This document shows positions 12,073 to 23,178 of a DNA stretch of 64,000 nucleotides, piece after piece; position 1 is the stretch's first letter, and the number at the start of each line of letters is the position of its first letter. The position numbers were made by a program, and so were the translations under genes. Below the pieces are notes generated by a model. It was not told the origin of the DNA. It did not search any database and was given only the letters and a program-made list of their open reading frames with translations. Source of the stretch: Augochlora pura. Lineage: Eukaryota; Arthropoda; Insecta; Hymenoptera; Halictidae. The DNA lies in the NCBI RefSeq assembly GCF_028453695.1, contig NC_135774.1:19840001-19904000 (forward strand), in the 5' to 3' direction.

Positions 12073-12482
12073 TTAGGTTGGCAAGTAAATAATATCGGTT
12101 TCCAAACTGTATACCTTTAAATCGACAGATCACAAATCGGAATAAATTTTTTTAATCAAAATAAGATCCATTACAATCTACTAATTTTTGCCAATAAATT
12201 GACAGTTTGTTAATTCCAGTAGCATAAAATTCTGTTGTTCTGGAGTTGATAAATTCTTCGAACGAATATTACACGAACTTGCTTGGTATCCATTGCGAGG
12301 TGAATAACTTCAAGTGAGCACAAATTAACAATGCAAACAAAAGCATACCTATCAGCATGCAGCGCGACATCTGCACTGTGAGATGACATTGGAAGGTAAA
12401 CAGAAAAAAGTGAATTGATATCCCAAATCATGCGACAAAGTTCTATAGTTCGAGAAGCGACATTAATTTCTTACCAACCAAA
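12073..12482 (-). mobile_element. Internally deleted mariner, 410 bp
   Basis: The plus-strand left end is TTAGGTTGGCAAGTAA, preceded by TA (12071-12072). Its partner at the right, read inward on the minus strand, is TTTGGTTGGTAAGAAA, and similarity continues for about 26 bp (AATAATATCGG against TTAATGTCGC). These are mariner-type terminal inverted repeats. Between them the minus strand keeps a leader of about 190 bp, a start codon at 12293-12291 and the extreme C-terminus of a mariner transposase. Nearly all of the transposase gene, including the catalytic core, is gone. It is therefore a non-autonomous deletion derivative. The right flank is TT instead of TA, so one target base has mutated or the edge is off by a base or two. 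Confidence 0.85.
12152..12293 (-). pseudogene. Mariner transposase remnant: N-terminus fused to C-terminus
   Basis: On the minus strand an ATG at 12293-12291 opens with Met-Asp-Thr-Lys-Gln-Val-Arg-Val-Ile-Phe. At about 12265 the sequence jumps to the last 37 residues of a mariner transposase, FEEFINSRTTEFYATG... followed by a segment with INKL, YWQKLVD and a terminal NGSYFD before TAA at 12154-12152. The tail pattern (GINKL, WQK, a Gly-containing turn, Tyr-Phe) is the familiar C-terminus of mariner transposases. The two parts are in different frames, so no fusion protein of that kind is made; the open frame across the ATG runs on to 12210 in the wrong phase. The helix-turn-helix and all three catalytic aspartates are missing. 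Homology of the tail is clear to me; homology of the ten N-terminal residues is inferred from position. Confidence 0.78.
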
Positions 12483-14835
12483 TTGTACCATAATGATGCT
12501 GCACTAATCCGCGGCAATACCGATATTCCAACAAGTTTGGCCTAGTATTATTCAAAAGGCCGGGAAAACGTTAACACGGCGCAAGGGAGGGGGAAATGCC
12601 AGCAAGGGGAAATCAAATGTAAGTTTCAAGCCGTTCGTCTAGTTTTCTCGTCGTTCGATTCGCAGTCGTTCGCGATATTCAGGAAGTTCCGCGGCATGCG
12701 CGAAACTGCCGCGACGCGTTTCAACGTTTGACTTACTGTCTTACGGTCCTCTGTTTATTTATGCCCCCGGAGTAAATCTGCTCGAAGAGAAATATACGGA
12801 AACTCGTGAACACGCATGGACACGTCTGCGTTTAAACTTTCCCTCTGCGAACGTTCATGTTCCGCGAAGTATCGCGCGGGGGACCCGGACCTCCAAATTT
12901 TTCGCTTCCACGCGCGGCATCCTATCGGGATCCCTCGGTTAAAGTTGAACAATTCGAAAGCGATATTGGAAACCGTAAATTTTCAAAGTTCCGAACTATG
13001 ACGAATTCGCACGAAAAGAATTCTAGTTTGGAATGTGCCATCGAGTATATTCTCGTCTGCGATAATTTTATCGCAGCATTATTATTACGTTGTCTTGTTT
13101 ACGATCATCTCGAGGACCAGTATCGTAAAGGTCTCTTGCTCGATGACGGTGGTGTATGGAAACATGGTGTATAGAAACGAATCTTTGGAAAATATCCCCA
13201 GCGTTATTAACTTGTGATTTCAGTTTTCCAATCAGCAGTCGAAAAAACAGAGCACGTAATTGTACCGCAATTCATCCTGCAGTGCTGTGTAACGAAGGCA
13301 ATAAACAAAACACAATTACAGCCGGTCGCTTTTTTTCGTCGCGGAAAATGCAATATTTAACTGGGTCAGTACATCTGTTTTCCTTTTTTTCGTGACAAAC
13401 ATACGCAAAGTACGATACGAAAATCTCATGAATCTCATAAATCTCATTTATTTATATATTCAAGCGTGAAATTGAATCGATACGCGGCTGAAATTTACAG
13501 ATAGGTGAAACTCCAAGAAATTTCACATATTTTTCTTCGTTGTTGTTCATAAAAAAGAGTTTCAATACGTGCAGTCTGTCGCGATCTTGTACTTTTTTCT
13601 GCGAATCCAAATTCAAGAACTACCAATTCAAATTCATTAAGTGAAACGGTATGCTATGTTAGTAATGTAAAAAAATATAATTTATAACAGCGCTATTATA
13701 TTATAAATAGACGTCAAATTTTTTAGCTGATATTTGGACGGTATTTTACAAACGTAATCGTACGTTTATTGCAACAATAAACCACTACCATTTAATACAC
13801 ATTGTACTCTTTAATGATTCCTGAAACCCGTTTAACGAAGGAAGAGCACTGCCACTGAAACTTCAAAAGGTGCAAGATTAAAATCTGCTGGAACTTCTTG
13901 CAACGTGGACCAATAAACGTTCTCAGTTTCCAGAAATAATGGAATTAGTTCGAGCAGATTGGTTAAAAAGGAAAGTAGACCCGCCAAGAAAACTATACTC
14001 TAAAATGAAGCATGCTACCAAGGATGGAGTTAATTAAGCGAAGGGTCGCGTCAATCTCTTCTCTACCGAGCTCGGTTATTTTGTTGTTCCGCGCGACGTG
14101 AAATTTCTACGTGGAAAGGAGGAGCGGGCCGGTTAACCGGATCGAAGGATGAATTATCTCGAGAATTTTCGCGGTGCGGACGATCGAGGAAGGGATCGAT
14201 CACCGACGATCGGTTGCGCATAAGCGGCCCGGTCTTGAAACTGACTATTCTTAACGGTACCTACAACTTTTTACATGTCGATAAGACGCTGATTTATTGC
14301 CGGCCGCGACTAAGTAAACAGTGCCCGCAACACAGAGCATTCATCTGTAACCCATTAAGCGTGCCGACTTTTAATTAATCATTCGTTCGGTAAGGAACCG
14401 CGCTCGAAAGTGAAAAGCACGATCTCCGTGACTTCGACTTCTTAGGTTCGCGAACTTTTTCACCGCCGCCTACATTTTTCATCGGAATCAATGCTTACGC
14501 AACAACCAGAGTGCGGTAGATTTCTTTCACGATTTCATTTTTAACGTTTCGTTCGGTTAAGCCTCTCGCAAATGCGTCGATCAGCGCCTCTTCATCTTTG
14601 ACAATAGATTTTGGGGAACGTGTCGAAATCGTGTGTACCGAATTGTTTAATTTAGGATTGTTGTCTCTGTAGAGATACGTTTATGAGGAATTTATTCAAT
14701 TTATTTTATTTCTTAAAACGGGACAACTTTTTTTAAAATTGCAAATATTTGCGAGCACCGCAATGCGTTGGAATGACACCAATAAAATTTCGCCTTTTTA
14801 TCCGAGCTTGTAATGGAAGTTCAAATATAATGATA
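12483..14835. other. No gene seen
   Basis: 12540-13250 and 14050-14600 are CpG-rich, the rest AT-rich. A triple AATCTCAT repeat lies at about 13425-13448. Short ORFs at 12755-13395 overlap on both strands and carry no motifs. A second copy of the CATGTCGATAAGAC motif is at 14275. Confidence 0.5.
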
Positions 14836-15003
14836 ATAATAATATAATATTTAAATCCACTCTCAATTTTCGTAGAAATAATAATATAATATTTAAATCC
14901 ACTCTCAATTTTCGTAGAAATAATAATATAATATTTAAATCCACTCTCAATTTTCGTAGAAACAATAATATAATATTTAAATTCACTCTCAATTTTCGTA
15001 GAA
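14836..15003. repeat. 42-bp minisatellite, four copies
   Basis: Four tandem 42-bp units start at 14836, 14878, 14920 and 14962. Each runs ATAATAATATAATATTTAAA, then a CCACTCTCAATTTTCG segment, then TAGAA. Copies 2 and 3 are essentially identical to copy 1; copy 4 has single changes (ACAATA, and ATTCAC in place of ATCCAC). The near identity indicates recent tandem duplication. Because 42 is divisible by three, it yields a 14-residue repeating ORF on the minus strand (14798-14992) with no sign of being a real protein. Confidence 0.95.
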
Positions 15004-18000
15004 ATTTGTTTACTCCTTACCCGTTAAACTAGTCTTTCTGTATCTCGGAAAGCTTTCTCATTTTTAAAGAATGAATTTTTTAACCATAAAAGCTGTTAAA
15101 GATCTGAATAAATACATATCTGTTATTATTATAAAGCAACATGAACTACATGCTCTTATTAATTATTATTTCTGATGGAACGTGACAAGTATTGTTTCCG
15201 ATAAATCTTCGTTTACTTCCATTCCCAGACTTTGATAACAAAAGACTCAAATGTTTCAATTTAGAAGAAATGAATAACAAATTCGACGTCAGAACACTGT
15301 CAAAATTCGGTAGAATTCGTTCGAGATAACCCGCCGCCTCCTTTCGACGCGTCGCCATTCGAACGACTAATTTATCTCGCGCTATACGGAGATTTATTAA
15401 AACGTTTACGCGTTCGTGTTTGCAAAATATTTTTCTATTCGGTGAAATCCGGCGGAGAACGGTCCGGCGATATTCCGTGCCGGAATAATCAAGTGAAAGA
15501 GCTCAAAAATGCAAAGAACGAAATATGCCCCTACGTAGGTTAAAAGTAATTTAGTTTTCCAGAGGCCGGGCGGCGCCGCGGCATCGCAGCGCCGCGTCGG
15601 TCAGCGACACTAGAGAAATTCATTGCGTTTTGAATATGCTGAACCGGCCACTGGGAAAGCTGTTATGCAGCGCAACTTGCCAATTTGCCCGCGCTAAAGT
15701 GGCGGAAACCGGGAAAACCGGAGACGCTTTCCGTTGTATTCTCTATATAATCAAAAATATTTCAGTCTTGCCTGGTCACTTCGCAGATTCGTCAACGCCT
15801 CGCGATAAAATGTACTCTTCGCTATGGGAAAGTTCCCTCTCCGTTAACGTATTCGAATTTGAAACGAATTTATCGTTCGAAAGAACGTCGCGAGAATAAG
15901 CTTCGTCACGAAATCGAATCATTTGCCGAGCAAATACCATCCGCAAGAGTAACGGTCAAACGGGCGGAACCATTTTTTTCTGCCGGCATTGTGAATTTTG
16001 GCACGTACCATTTTCTCCTTTATTATGCATAAAAAATACGAATCCTTTTATTATTGAGATCTATACGGTTCTATTATTTTTTTTTTCGGTTCCTTCTCGT
16101 TTGTTCTTCTTTCGTCGCTTTTTTCACGCTCTCCTCCCTCCATCCCCTATCGTTCTCCACCGTATTATTTTCCTCGTCCGTTCTCTCCCTCGCCTCATCC
16201 TCTGAAGCCCCAGTGGTCTCTCACCTCTTGTCATTTCTCCGCACTGAAATTTTTATGGTGTGTCCAATTTCCGGCGTAGCTAATAGGCATTAAAGCCGAC
16301 GTCCTGGTTTCCGTTTAAAGCGACCGTGATAAAAATGCTGGCATACGACGACAGAATTTATTGCTTTACTGAAAAAAAATTCGCTGGCTACCTTTATAAT
16401 TGTGAAATGGATTGCCATTAAAATACGGAGGACGAAGAGAGGGACGAGAGCGCGGGGGGGATTGTGTGTTAAGCACTAATTACGAATAATTCACCTGGAA
16501 ATCTACTCGCGAAATTTCATTTCTGTATAACGCGTTTCAAAAGTTTCGCCGCTGTTTGAACGAAATAAGAATCTCCTTTTAATCTGTTGCGATATGTAAT
16601 CTCTTTGATACGTGCGCAAGCTACTGTGATTATGCTATGCGTGTTTCAGTTTGAAACCGAACAATTTTTATAAAATATATAATTTCATACAGAATATCAG
16701 AGTATATAGTTTCCTTTAATCTGAATTTGCTGTTTGTGACGAACCAACTCGTCACGAAGCAATGGCAACATATTGTGTTGTTCTCTGTCATTTAGGATTA
16801 TTATTACAATATCCTACGCTAGTTAAAAAAAAAATGTATTTTATATTTCCAGGCTATTAAATGAGTCGATTCAATTAATAGCGACGCGAGCCACATTCCA
16901 CAGTCGAGAAACAAGAAGTGTCAATGTTTATTAACGTGTTTAGAGATCGGATATATTTTTCAGATAATTTAGAATGAATTTATAGCGACATTATAATTCA
17001 TATCACTTTTAACATTCTATTTTTAATATTTTAGCATGTACAAATTACGTTTTAAGTAAACATCTTCTATGAAAACAAATCGCACGCACAGTAATTGGTC
17101 ACTGCACTGTAAGTGATTCCGTAGCTCTGTGTTTCGTTACCTGTCGATACAGCCGGTTTTTAAATCATAATGATAACTGCGTCAGTTTCCGAAAGAATCG
17201 ACCACAGTGCGGCGCAATCTGTTTGGAATGCCGGCACATTCATCCTGAGTAACTGAGCAGAGAAGAAAGGGCGAAATTTTTCGAGGTAATTGTGGGACCG
17301 ACGAATTTTGGCTTTTAACGTGCGCACGAACAGGTCCGTGGCGGCGGCGGCGGCGCCGAAGTAGAGCGTAGAAATAAATGGTGGCTGAAAATCCTACGAC
17401 GTCGATAACAGACTCCGAAATTAGCTGGTCGTACCAAATTCCCAATGGAGATTGAACGGGCTCGTTGCGCCTCTGGTATCGTGAATAACTACGTTTAGTG
17501 CGCTGCCAGTAAATGGCCTCGCTAGTAAATGGGTAAACATATATACAAGCCGGTAGAAAATCCCAGTAGCCTGGAACTGCAGGGAACACGTGATAATTAA
17601 AGTTACAAAAATACGACGGTTAAAAAGGGACAGGAGGGGGAGAGGGAACGGTGATCCGGTGGAGGGAAAAAAAAAAAAAAAAAAACAACTGGCGAATGAT
17701 ATAGCGGGGATTCCCCCCCGACCATCCGGCAGATGCAACTTTCATTGTAATTATCTTTCTAATTGTTCCCTGTCCACCGGCGAGGCAAAGGGAAAATAAA
17801 ATAATACGCGTTTCTCGTATTAAGCCGCGTCTTAACGATCTGCCCATCGTCGTCGGAGTCCGTTCTTGTCATTGTCGACGTCGCCGCTGTCGTTGTCGCC
17901 ATCGTTGTTTCCTGTCTCCTGGCCGGAGCAGAAGAAAATACTCAACAGCGTTGTTAATAATGGGCAAGAAGGAAAGATTTGCTGATAAGTTATCAGTATG

Positions 18001-18453
18001 ATAGACGAAAGCAGGAAATGGTCGCCTGGAAAAGAATTCGAACGAATTTCCGTGTGCGTGCACGAGTACAACAAAACTGAATTATACTAATTCGATAGGA
18101 TATTCCGACAATATCCTGCCTCGATCAGTGCTCACGATGAAAAATAAAAGTGTAGATAATTTCTTCTTACTCGAGTATTATATTTAAATAACGTTGATTG
18201 TCATCAATTTTTCTATCTACTTATTTCAATAATTTTTTATTTAATAAATTACTCGCTTAATTCTTTATGCGGAGAAGATATTCGTATAGAGATGTACAAT
18301 TATTCAAATAATAACGGGAAATCAATTCAATGTTAACTATTTATAGAACTATGACGAAATTTCGAAAGCAATGTTTGAAAGAAATGTTAATTAGCTATGG
18401 AAAAAACACTTTATATTCTATCATTTGTATTTAAATCGATTATTTTCTCTATA
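15004..18453. other. No gene seen; A homopolymer at 17667
   Basis: 15480-15900 and 17190-17560 are CpG-rich (a GGCGGCGCCGCGGC-type cluster near 15570 and a GGCGGC run near 17340). 16060-16210 is pyrimidine-rich on plus. A 19-base A run occupies 17667-17685. Several ORFs of 80-135 codons in these stretches are driven by composition and show no domain. Confidence 0.5.
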
Positions 18454-18613
18454 AATTCCTGTACGATTAAATTCGTATTCGAATGAATTCCTGTACAAAT
18501 AAATTCGTATTCGAATGAATTCCTGTACAAATAAATTCTTATTCGAATGAATTCATGTACAAATAAACTCGTATTCGAATAAATTTTTAATACGATCAAT
18601 TTTCATTCGATTG
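18454..18613. repeat. 32-bp minisatellite, about five copies
   Basis: Units begin at 18454, 18486, 18518 and 18550 with AATTCCTGTACAAATAAA followed by TTCGTATTCGAATG. A fifth, strongly diverged unit reaches about 18613. The junction of units forms the near-palindrome ATTCGAATGAATTC. The 32-bp period is not a multiple of three, so the ORF seen across it on the minus strand changes frame every unit, which confirms it is not a coding repeat. Confidence 0.9.
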
Positions 18614-20085
18614 AATATCTATTTGTTAGTGACCATCAAAATCGTTTGCTTTGTCTCTTGTTCGCCATTCGATCGAAATTTTGCCCAGCTCTGAATTAAA
18701 TCTATATCGATGTGGATGTTTCCAAAAAATAAACGAGAAATCAAGACCAGAATTGCAAAGCGATCCGGCGGAGTGCCACCAAAAATTGACTAGATTTCGT
18801 ATAAATGCTCCTAGAAGACTGAATTAACGTGTTATCAGGTAATTTGGCGCTTAAAAGGACTCGTTTTTTTTGTTTGTGTAAAAATCCGCGACCGCGACGG
18901 AAATAGCCAAGAAACGTATTTCACGAGCCGCGTTAAAATAAAAATGCGGCAGTCTCGCCGGCGCGTTTAATTTAACCACAAATTATGAGTATATAACCCG
19001 CGCAGAGCCGATGTTTACGGACACTATTGCGGGCATATTTCTTTACGCAGCTCGATATCAACGTGGCATAAAATATCACGCAATACCCACAAGGGAATTT
19101 TAACGACGATTAATTCGCACCGGGAAAAAAAAATAAAATTTCCCTTGGTAATAGTTCCGCGTTCAAATTGAAGCTGATCTGCCTTTGAATAGAATTTATT
19201 AACAAGCTCCCGTTATGATTCGTTTAATACAGGTTGGAATAATTTGTGTTAGTACATAATCGCTCATTAACGATATACCAGTAAAATTTCAATAATGATT
19301 ATTGTTTTCAAATGCTTAAAATTGTAGAAAATTTTATTATTATTGCAACTGTTTTTAAATGCTTAAAATTATTAGAAAATTGAATTATTATTACAATTAT
19401 CTTGTTTCCTAAATAATCAAAAATCGTTGCAGTGTTTCAGTAGCCGTAGCATCAATCAAGAGGCATCAATATTAGAAACAGCGAACCCCGTTGAAATGAC
19501 AGGTTTTGCATTACTTATTTTACGATTATTAGCAATACCAAAATTTTCGTAAACTAATTACGGAATAATTACTTGGCGAATTATTAATTCGGCTTCTAGT
19601 GCCGACGGACATGAGCCATAAAATGGAGCGATAAATATGGATGTGGTAGAAGAGATTGATGTCAATCAAAAGCGATTAATAATCCAGTTCAATCAGATGT
19701 GCTTTGCACGCGGAGTTATTAAAAGTTTTCGTATATTGGTAAACAAATATGACGTAAAAAGAAATGAAACGTCAATAATGACACGTTTTATAATGCAATG
19801 CAAATCCGACTACTAAAATGACAAATTTGTATTACAAATGCTTGACTTCGATATACGCGACCGCAATCCGTCACTATCGGCAATGAATCTGAAAACACAT
19901 TTTCCTGTAATTATAGAAATTGGAATCGATAACAGGAGTGAATTAAACACGGTCGCAGTTCGTTCAGTTAATTTCCGAGCTCGATGCAACAAAGCTACGC
20001 CTTTCGGCTAATTATTTTCTGGACAACCTCCACATTGTTACAGATGACGACGGTAGAAAGAACTGTGAAAATTGTGGCGAAGGTA
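18614..20085. other. No gene seen apart from a small tandem duplication
   Basis: Mixed AT-rich sequence; 18860-19060 is CpG-richer. No ORF with a recognisable product. Confidence 0.5.
19303..19400. repeat. Two-copy tandem duplication, about 49 bp
   Basis: Copy 1 (19303-19350) and copy 2 (19351-19400) both run GTTTTCAAATGCTTAAAATT (copy 2 GTTTTTAAATG...), then TAGAAAATT, then ATTATTATT-CAA. They differ at a handful of positions and by small indels. Confidence 0.75.
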
Positions 20086-20363
20086 CAGTCGGTGTACAAA
20101 CTATTTATACGTCATCTGAAACGGAATAACTTTTTCATAATTGGTTCAATTGATCTAAATCTTTTTAGGAAGGTAGTGCAATCATTTTACTAGATAATAG
20201 CTAACAAATTTTTTCAGAAATTGCTATTTGGCTGGCGCGATGAATAAATGAAAAAATTACGTTCTGTCACCTTTTTTATACGAACCTACAAACGACAAAT
20301 CGAGCAATGCGTTTTGTAGGCAAATTATATGCCCGCTGAAAATTTCATCGAAATCGGTCGACC
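20086..20363 (+). repeat. Left arm of foldback element
   Basis: Starts at CAGTCGGTGTACAAA directly after TA and pairs with 20443-20727 in inverted orientation; the inner limit near CGGTCGACC is approximate. Confidence 0.75.
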
Positions 20364-20442
20364 TTGACACGTGTTCCACCCTAAAATTTTCAACGAAAAA
20401 CAGATAATTTATTCATCTTTCAGTGGCCGCGGCTTCACTGTG

Positions 20443-20727
20443 CGTCAGCCGATACGAATGAAAGTTTCAGCATGTATACGAGTTATCGAGATCTCGAAAA
20501 TGCGTCATTTAAACTTTCGTTATAGGGTCGTATAAAAAATATTGAAAAACATAATTTCTTAATTCTTTCATTCAGCCAACCAACTGCAGTCTTGGAAAAC
20601 AAATTGTTAGTCATTATTTTGTAAACGAATCCCTGTAACGTCGTACAAAAAAATTTAGATCGCTTGACGCAGTTACGATCAAAATTATTCTGTTTAAACG
20701 GTGTTCGAATACTTTGTACACCGACTG
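20443..20727 (-). repeat. Right arm of foldback element
   Basis: Reverse-complement partner of 20086-20363, ending ...TTTGTACACCGACTG before TA. The 84-codon minus-strand ORF at 20483-20737 lies inside this arm and has no transposase motif. Confidence 0.75.
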
Positions 20728-20729
20728 TA

Positions 20730-22186
20730 GTTGGCATGAAACATAGAATGCTTTATAGGACTACATACTGGTGGAACCGAGGAAACAAATGCCAAGGCAT
20801 GAAACAAGAGAAGAATTGCAGGTCTAAGAGCCAACGCACGCAGACCACTTTTCTTGGCCGTTTCTAAGCCAGAAAAATCAATATTTTTGCAACATTTCTG
20901 ATTTCGTTGTCGTTAGAATCGTAGAACACAAAGTTAATCATTAGGATAAACAGTTTAGGAAATTTGAATAGCTCTGGAGAAAACAAACCTTATCTTGTCT
21001 TCGATTAAAATCGATCATTTGTCAATAAATTTTTATATGAATGATTTTTCACTTCAGTTCGTCGCTCAAATAAAATCAATAATTTGGCATAAAAATGAAA
21101 TTAATACGAATCGTAATGAATATGAATTAATAAGAATTCTTAAATGGATTGTTCACGATTAACTGAATTGTTTGAAATTTTTTTGTTATACAAACTTATA
21201 TTGTTGGCAAGTTGATTAAACATACGATCAGATATCAAATAAAGTACAAAGTTATTTCATATTAAATCCAAAGAAAGAAACATCGTTTGCGAAACGAATT
21301 GTACAGTTATTAGAAACGACGTTTAGCCGAGTAAAGGAATATATTACGTGGACGATTGCTTCTCAAATAATTGATTTCGACAATGGCCCAGGCGCGATAG
21401 TTTGAAACGGTTATTTCGAAAGCCTTTGCAATCCCTGATTCGAAGATTCGTATTCGCCGGTATCGGCTTGGCGAGAAACGATTGAAGAAAGGGACGGACG
21501 GAGGGCCCCGAAGGAAGACCGTAATCGGTGTTTGGTTAGAGCCTCGGTTCGGCAAAAAGATTTTCCGAAACGGAGGTGCCCAGACGCCGGTTATCGATTG
21601 GGAATGACTTTCGCGCAAACGTGTCGGACGAGAAGCACGATAAACGCGATAAGAGGTGAGTGCGGAGGCAAAGAGGAAAGGAGGATGAAAGAGCGAGCGG
21701 GGTCGGAGAGGGGGCGAAAGTGTCGACGAAAAGCTTCGCTTCAAAATTGCAGTCTTCTGCTCGCGGCAGCGATCGACGTTCCCCGATAAAATAGACGGAA
21801 CGACGACGGTTTCGGCCAAAACGGCGCGCTGCTCCTCGCGTCGCGCATCCCGTTGCTTGCCAGAATGAGAAATAGGGAGAACACGAAATTGAGAAAATAG
21901 AAACTGAAAGGCTGGAAACACGTTTCCTCCTCGGACCCGAATTTGCTGTCGTGAGAGAGCACTGCGAATTTATGACGCAGACACCTGACGAAACTGCCAT
22001 ATTTCAATATTGGACCTCCAGACACGAAACTCCGTAGTTCTTCTGCGTGGCTAGAGGATTCTTAAAAGCCGGGGGGCGCCACGGAACACGTCGATAGATC
22101 GTGTCTCTTTTACGGCATGAAATTTACAAATTTTATCGACGCGCGTATCCGCGGCGGATGCCTTTCGTTTTAACAAAATCCGGGTA
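20730..22186. other. No gene recognised; CpG-rich from 21300
   Basis: 20730-21300 is AT-rich and empty. From 21300 the sequence becomes CpG-rich. A 203-codon minus-strand frame (21310-21921) is open but overlaps two further long minus-strand frames and has no domain or repeat; its opposite strand is purine-rich at 21655-21730. I regard it as composition-driven. Confidence 0.5.
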
Positions 22187-22187
22187 A

Positions 22188-22811
22188 ATTAGCAAAATTC
22201 CAGGTTCGACGGTTCCACGACGAGTCGCTCCGCGTTCCGTTCGATATTCCTGGCATTCGCGCTTTGATTACCGGAAGTGCGCTTGTAGCTCGTTCCGCGA
22301 ATCGAAGAACGATTCGTGCCAGAATCCGGTATCGATGGATCGATGCAAAAAGGATCGCGAACCGTTTCGAAAAGATCGATTCTCGGTAGCTCGATCCGGA
22401 TTCGATGGTTCTTACAGCAAGACGTCTCTCCCGTCCGCGACCGTGACCAAAGCTATCAGAAAGAAATCAGTGTCGTCCGCTGATCGCCGATACGAGTACT
22501 TTTCGTCTCGAAAATCGAAGCGCGACGGAATCAACGATCCACCGGCCGAGGAAGCGGCGTCTGCCGATAAACTGCAGGACAAACACCGGTTCCGTTCGTT
22601 GAAACGGTTATCCTCCCCCTCCCAACTTGTCGCCCGTCGAGACGACGCGGGAGTAGACGGCTACGCTACGGTTCCTCGAAACGAGCGTGTTCACTGTCGG
22701 CTACAAAATTCCTGCCATATAGAGAGGGAAGGTGGGAGGGGCAGGGGAGGGGGAGGGGGAGGGAAGGGCGCCCGGGCGAGGCTGCAGAGGTTGGATGGAA
22801 GGAAACTGTAA
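22188..22811 (+). CDS. Possible coding exon, product unknown
   Basis: Plus-strand frame open from just after a TAA at 22185-22187 to a stop at 22809-22811, with an ATG at 22335 in weak context (TCG before ATG). From 22335 the first 130 or so codons look plausibly coding: varied codons, mixed third positions, a protein rich in Ser, Lys, Arg and Asp with short patches such as DRRYEYF and SSRKSKRD. An acceptor-like AAATTCCAG lies at 22194-22202 and a weak donor-like GTAAAG at 22807. The last 30 codons run into a GGGA tract and are probably not coding. I recognise no domain and expect disorder. It could equally be an accidental frame in a CpG-rich block. Confidence 0.18.
   Translation: MSKIPGSTVPRRVAPRSVRYSWHSRFDYRKCACSSFRESKNDSCQNPVSMDRCKKDREPFRKDRFSVARSGFDGSYSKTSLPSATVTKAIRKKSVSSADRRYEYFSSRKSKRDGINDPPAEEAASADKLQDKHRFRSLKRLSSPSQLVARRDDAGVDGYATVPRNERVHCRLQNSCHIEREGGRGRGGGGGGKGARARLQRLDGRKL
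22725..22769 (+). other. G-rich tract, quadruplex-capable
   Basis: Successive G runs of three to five (GGG, GGGG, GGGG, GGGGG, GGGGG, GGG) separated by one- or two-base A/T/C spacers, far exceeding the G3+N1-7 quadruplex pattern on the plus strand. Confidence 0.75.
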
Positions 22812-23178
22812 AGACTCTACCGGAAGATTTCTCCGTGCAATCAAGACATCGTTTTCCACGAGACGAGTGAAATCGGACTTGGCGGCGTTCTGCGACGTTC
22901 TGCGGCGAGAGGGGGAGGAGGAGGAGGAACAGGACAAGAGAGGCGAACTGAAAATAACCGTAGAGCCGAGGACGAACCCAGCGAGAGGCGGAGGAGAACG
23001 AAAATGAAAAAAGACAGGGAACGAATACGTTTACCGGCTCCGGCGATCTAGCTATTACGACGGAAGTCCTCTCGTGAGTAACTTCCAATTTAACGGGAAC
23101 TGGTCCGCCAACGTTCTAGTGCTCCTGAAGCGCCAGCGTTTCAGCGTTTCAGCGTTCCGGCGACCGTGGTACGCGCGC
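22812..23178. other. CpG-rich, purine-rich sequence, no gene recognised
   Basis: Includes GAGGAGGAGGAGGAAC-type purine sequence near 22912-22930 and a 9-bp TTTCAGCGT triplication at about 23131-23157. Confidence 0.5.

Larger units (their letters stand above)
20086..20727. mobile_element. Foldback MITE of the Tc1/mariner superfamily, 642 bp
   Basis: Both ends read inward as CAGTCGGTGTACAAA, and both are flanked by TA (20084-20085 and 20728-20729), the target duplication of Tc1/mariner elements. The similarity does not stop at 15 bp. With small gaps the left arm 20086-20363 pairs with the reverse complement of 20443-20727, sharing islands such as GATCTAAAT, ATAAT-GCTAACAA, TTGGCTGG and TTTTTTATACGA. 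Thus about 280-bp arms flank a spacer of only about 79 bp, and the whole element is a diverged hairpin. I estimate by eye roughly two thirds identity in the inner arm and near-perfect identity at the tips. No transposase coding is present. The superfamily call rests on the TA duplication and CAGT-type tip; the long arms resemble Tc1 relatives with long inverted repeats. Confidence 0.82.

Noticed and set aside
21310..21921. 203-codon minus-strand frame
   Set aside because: It overlaps two other long minus frames in a CpG-rich, purine-biased stretch where stops are scarce; no motif is recognisable.
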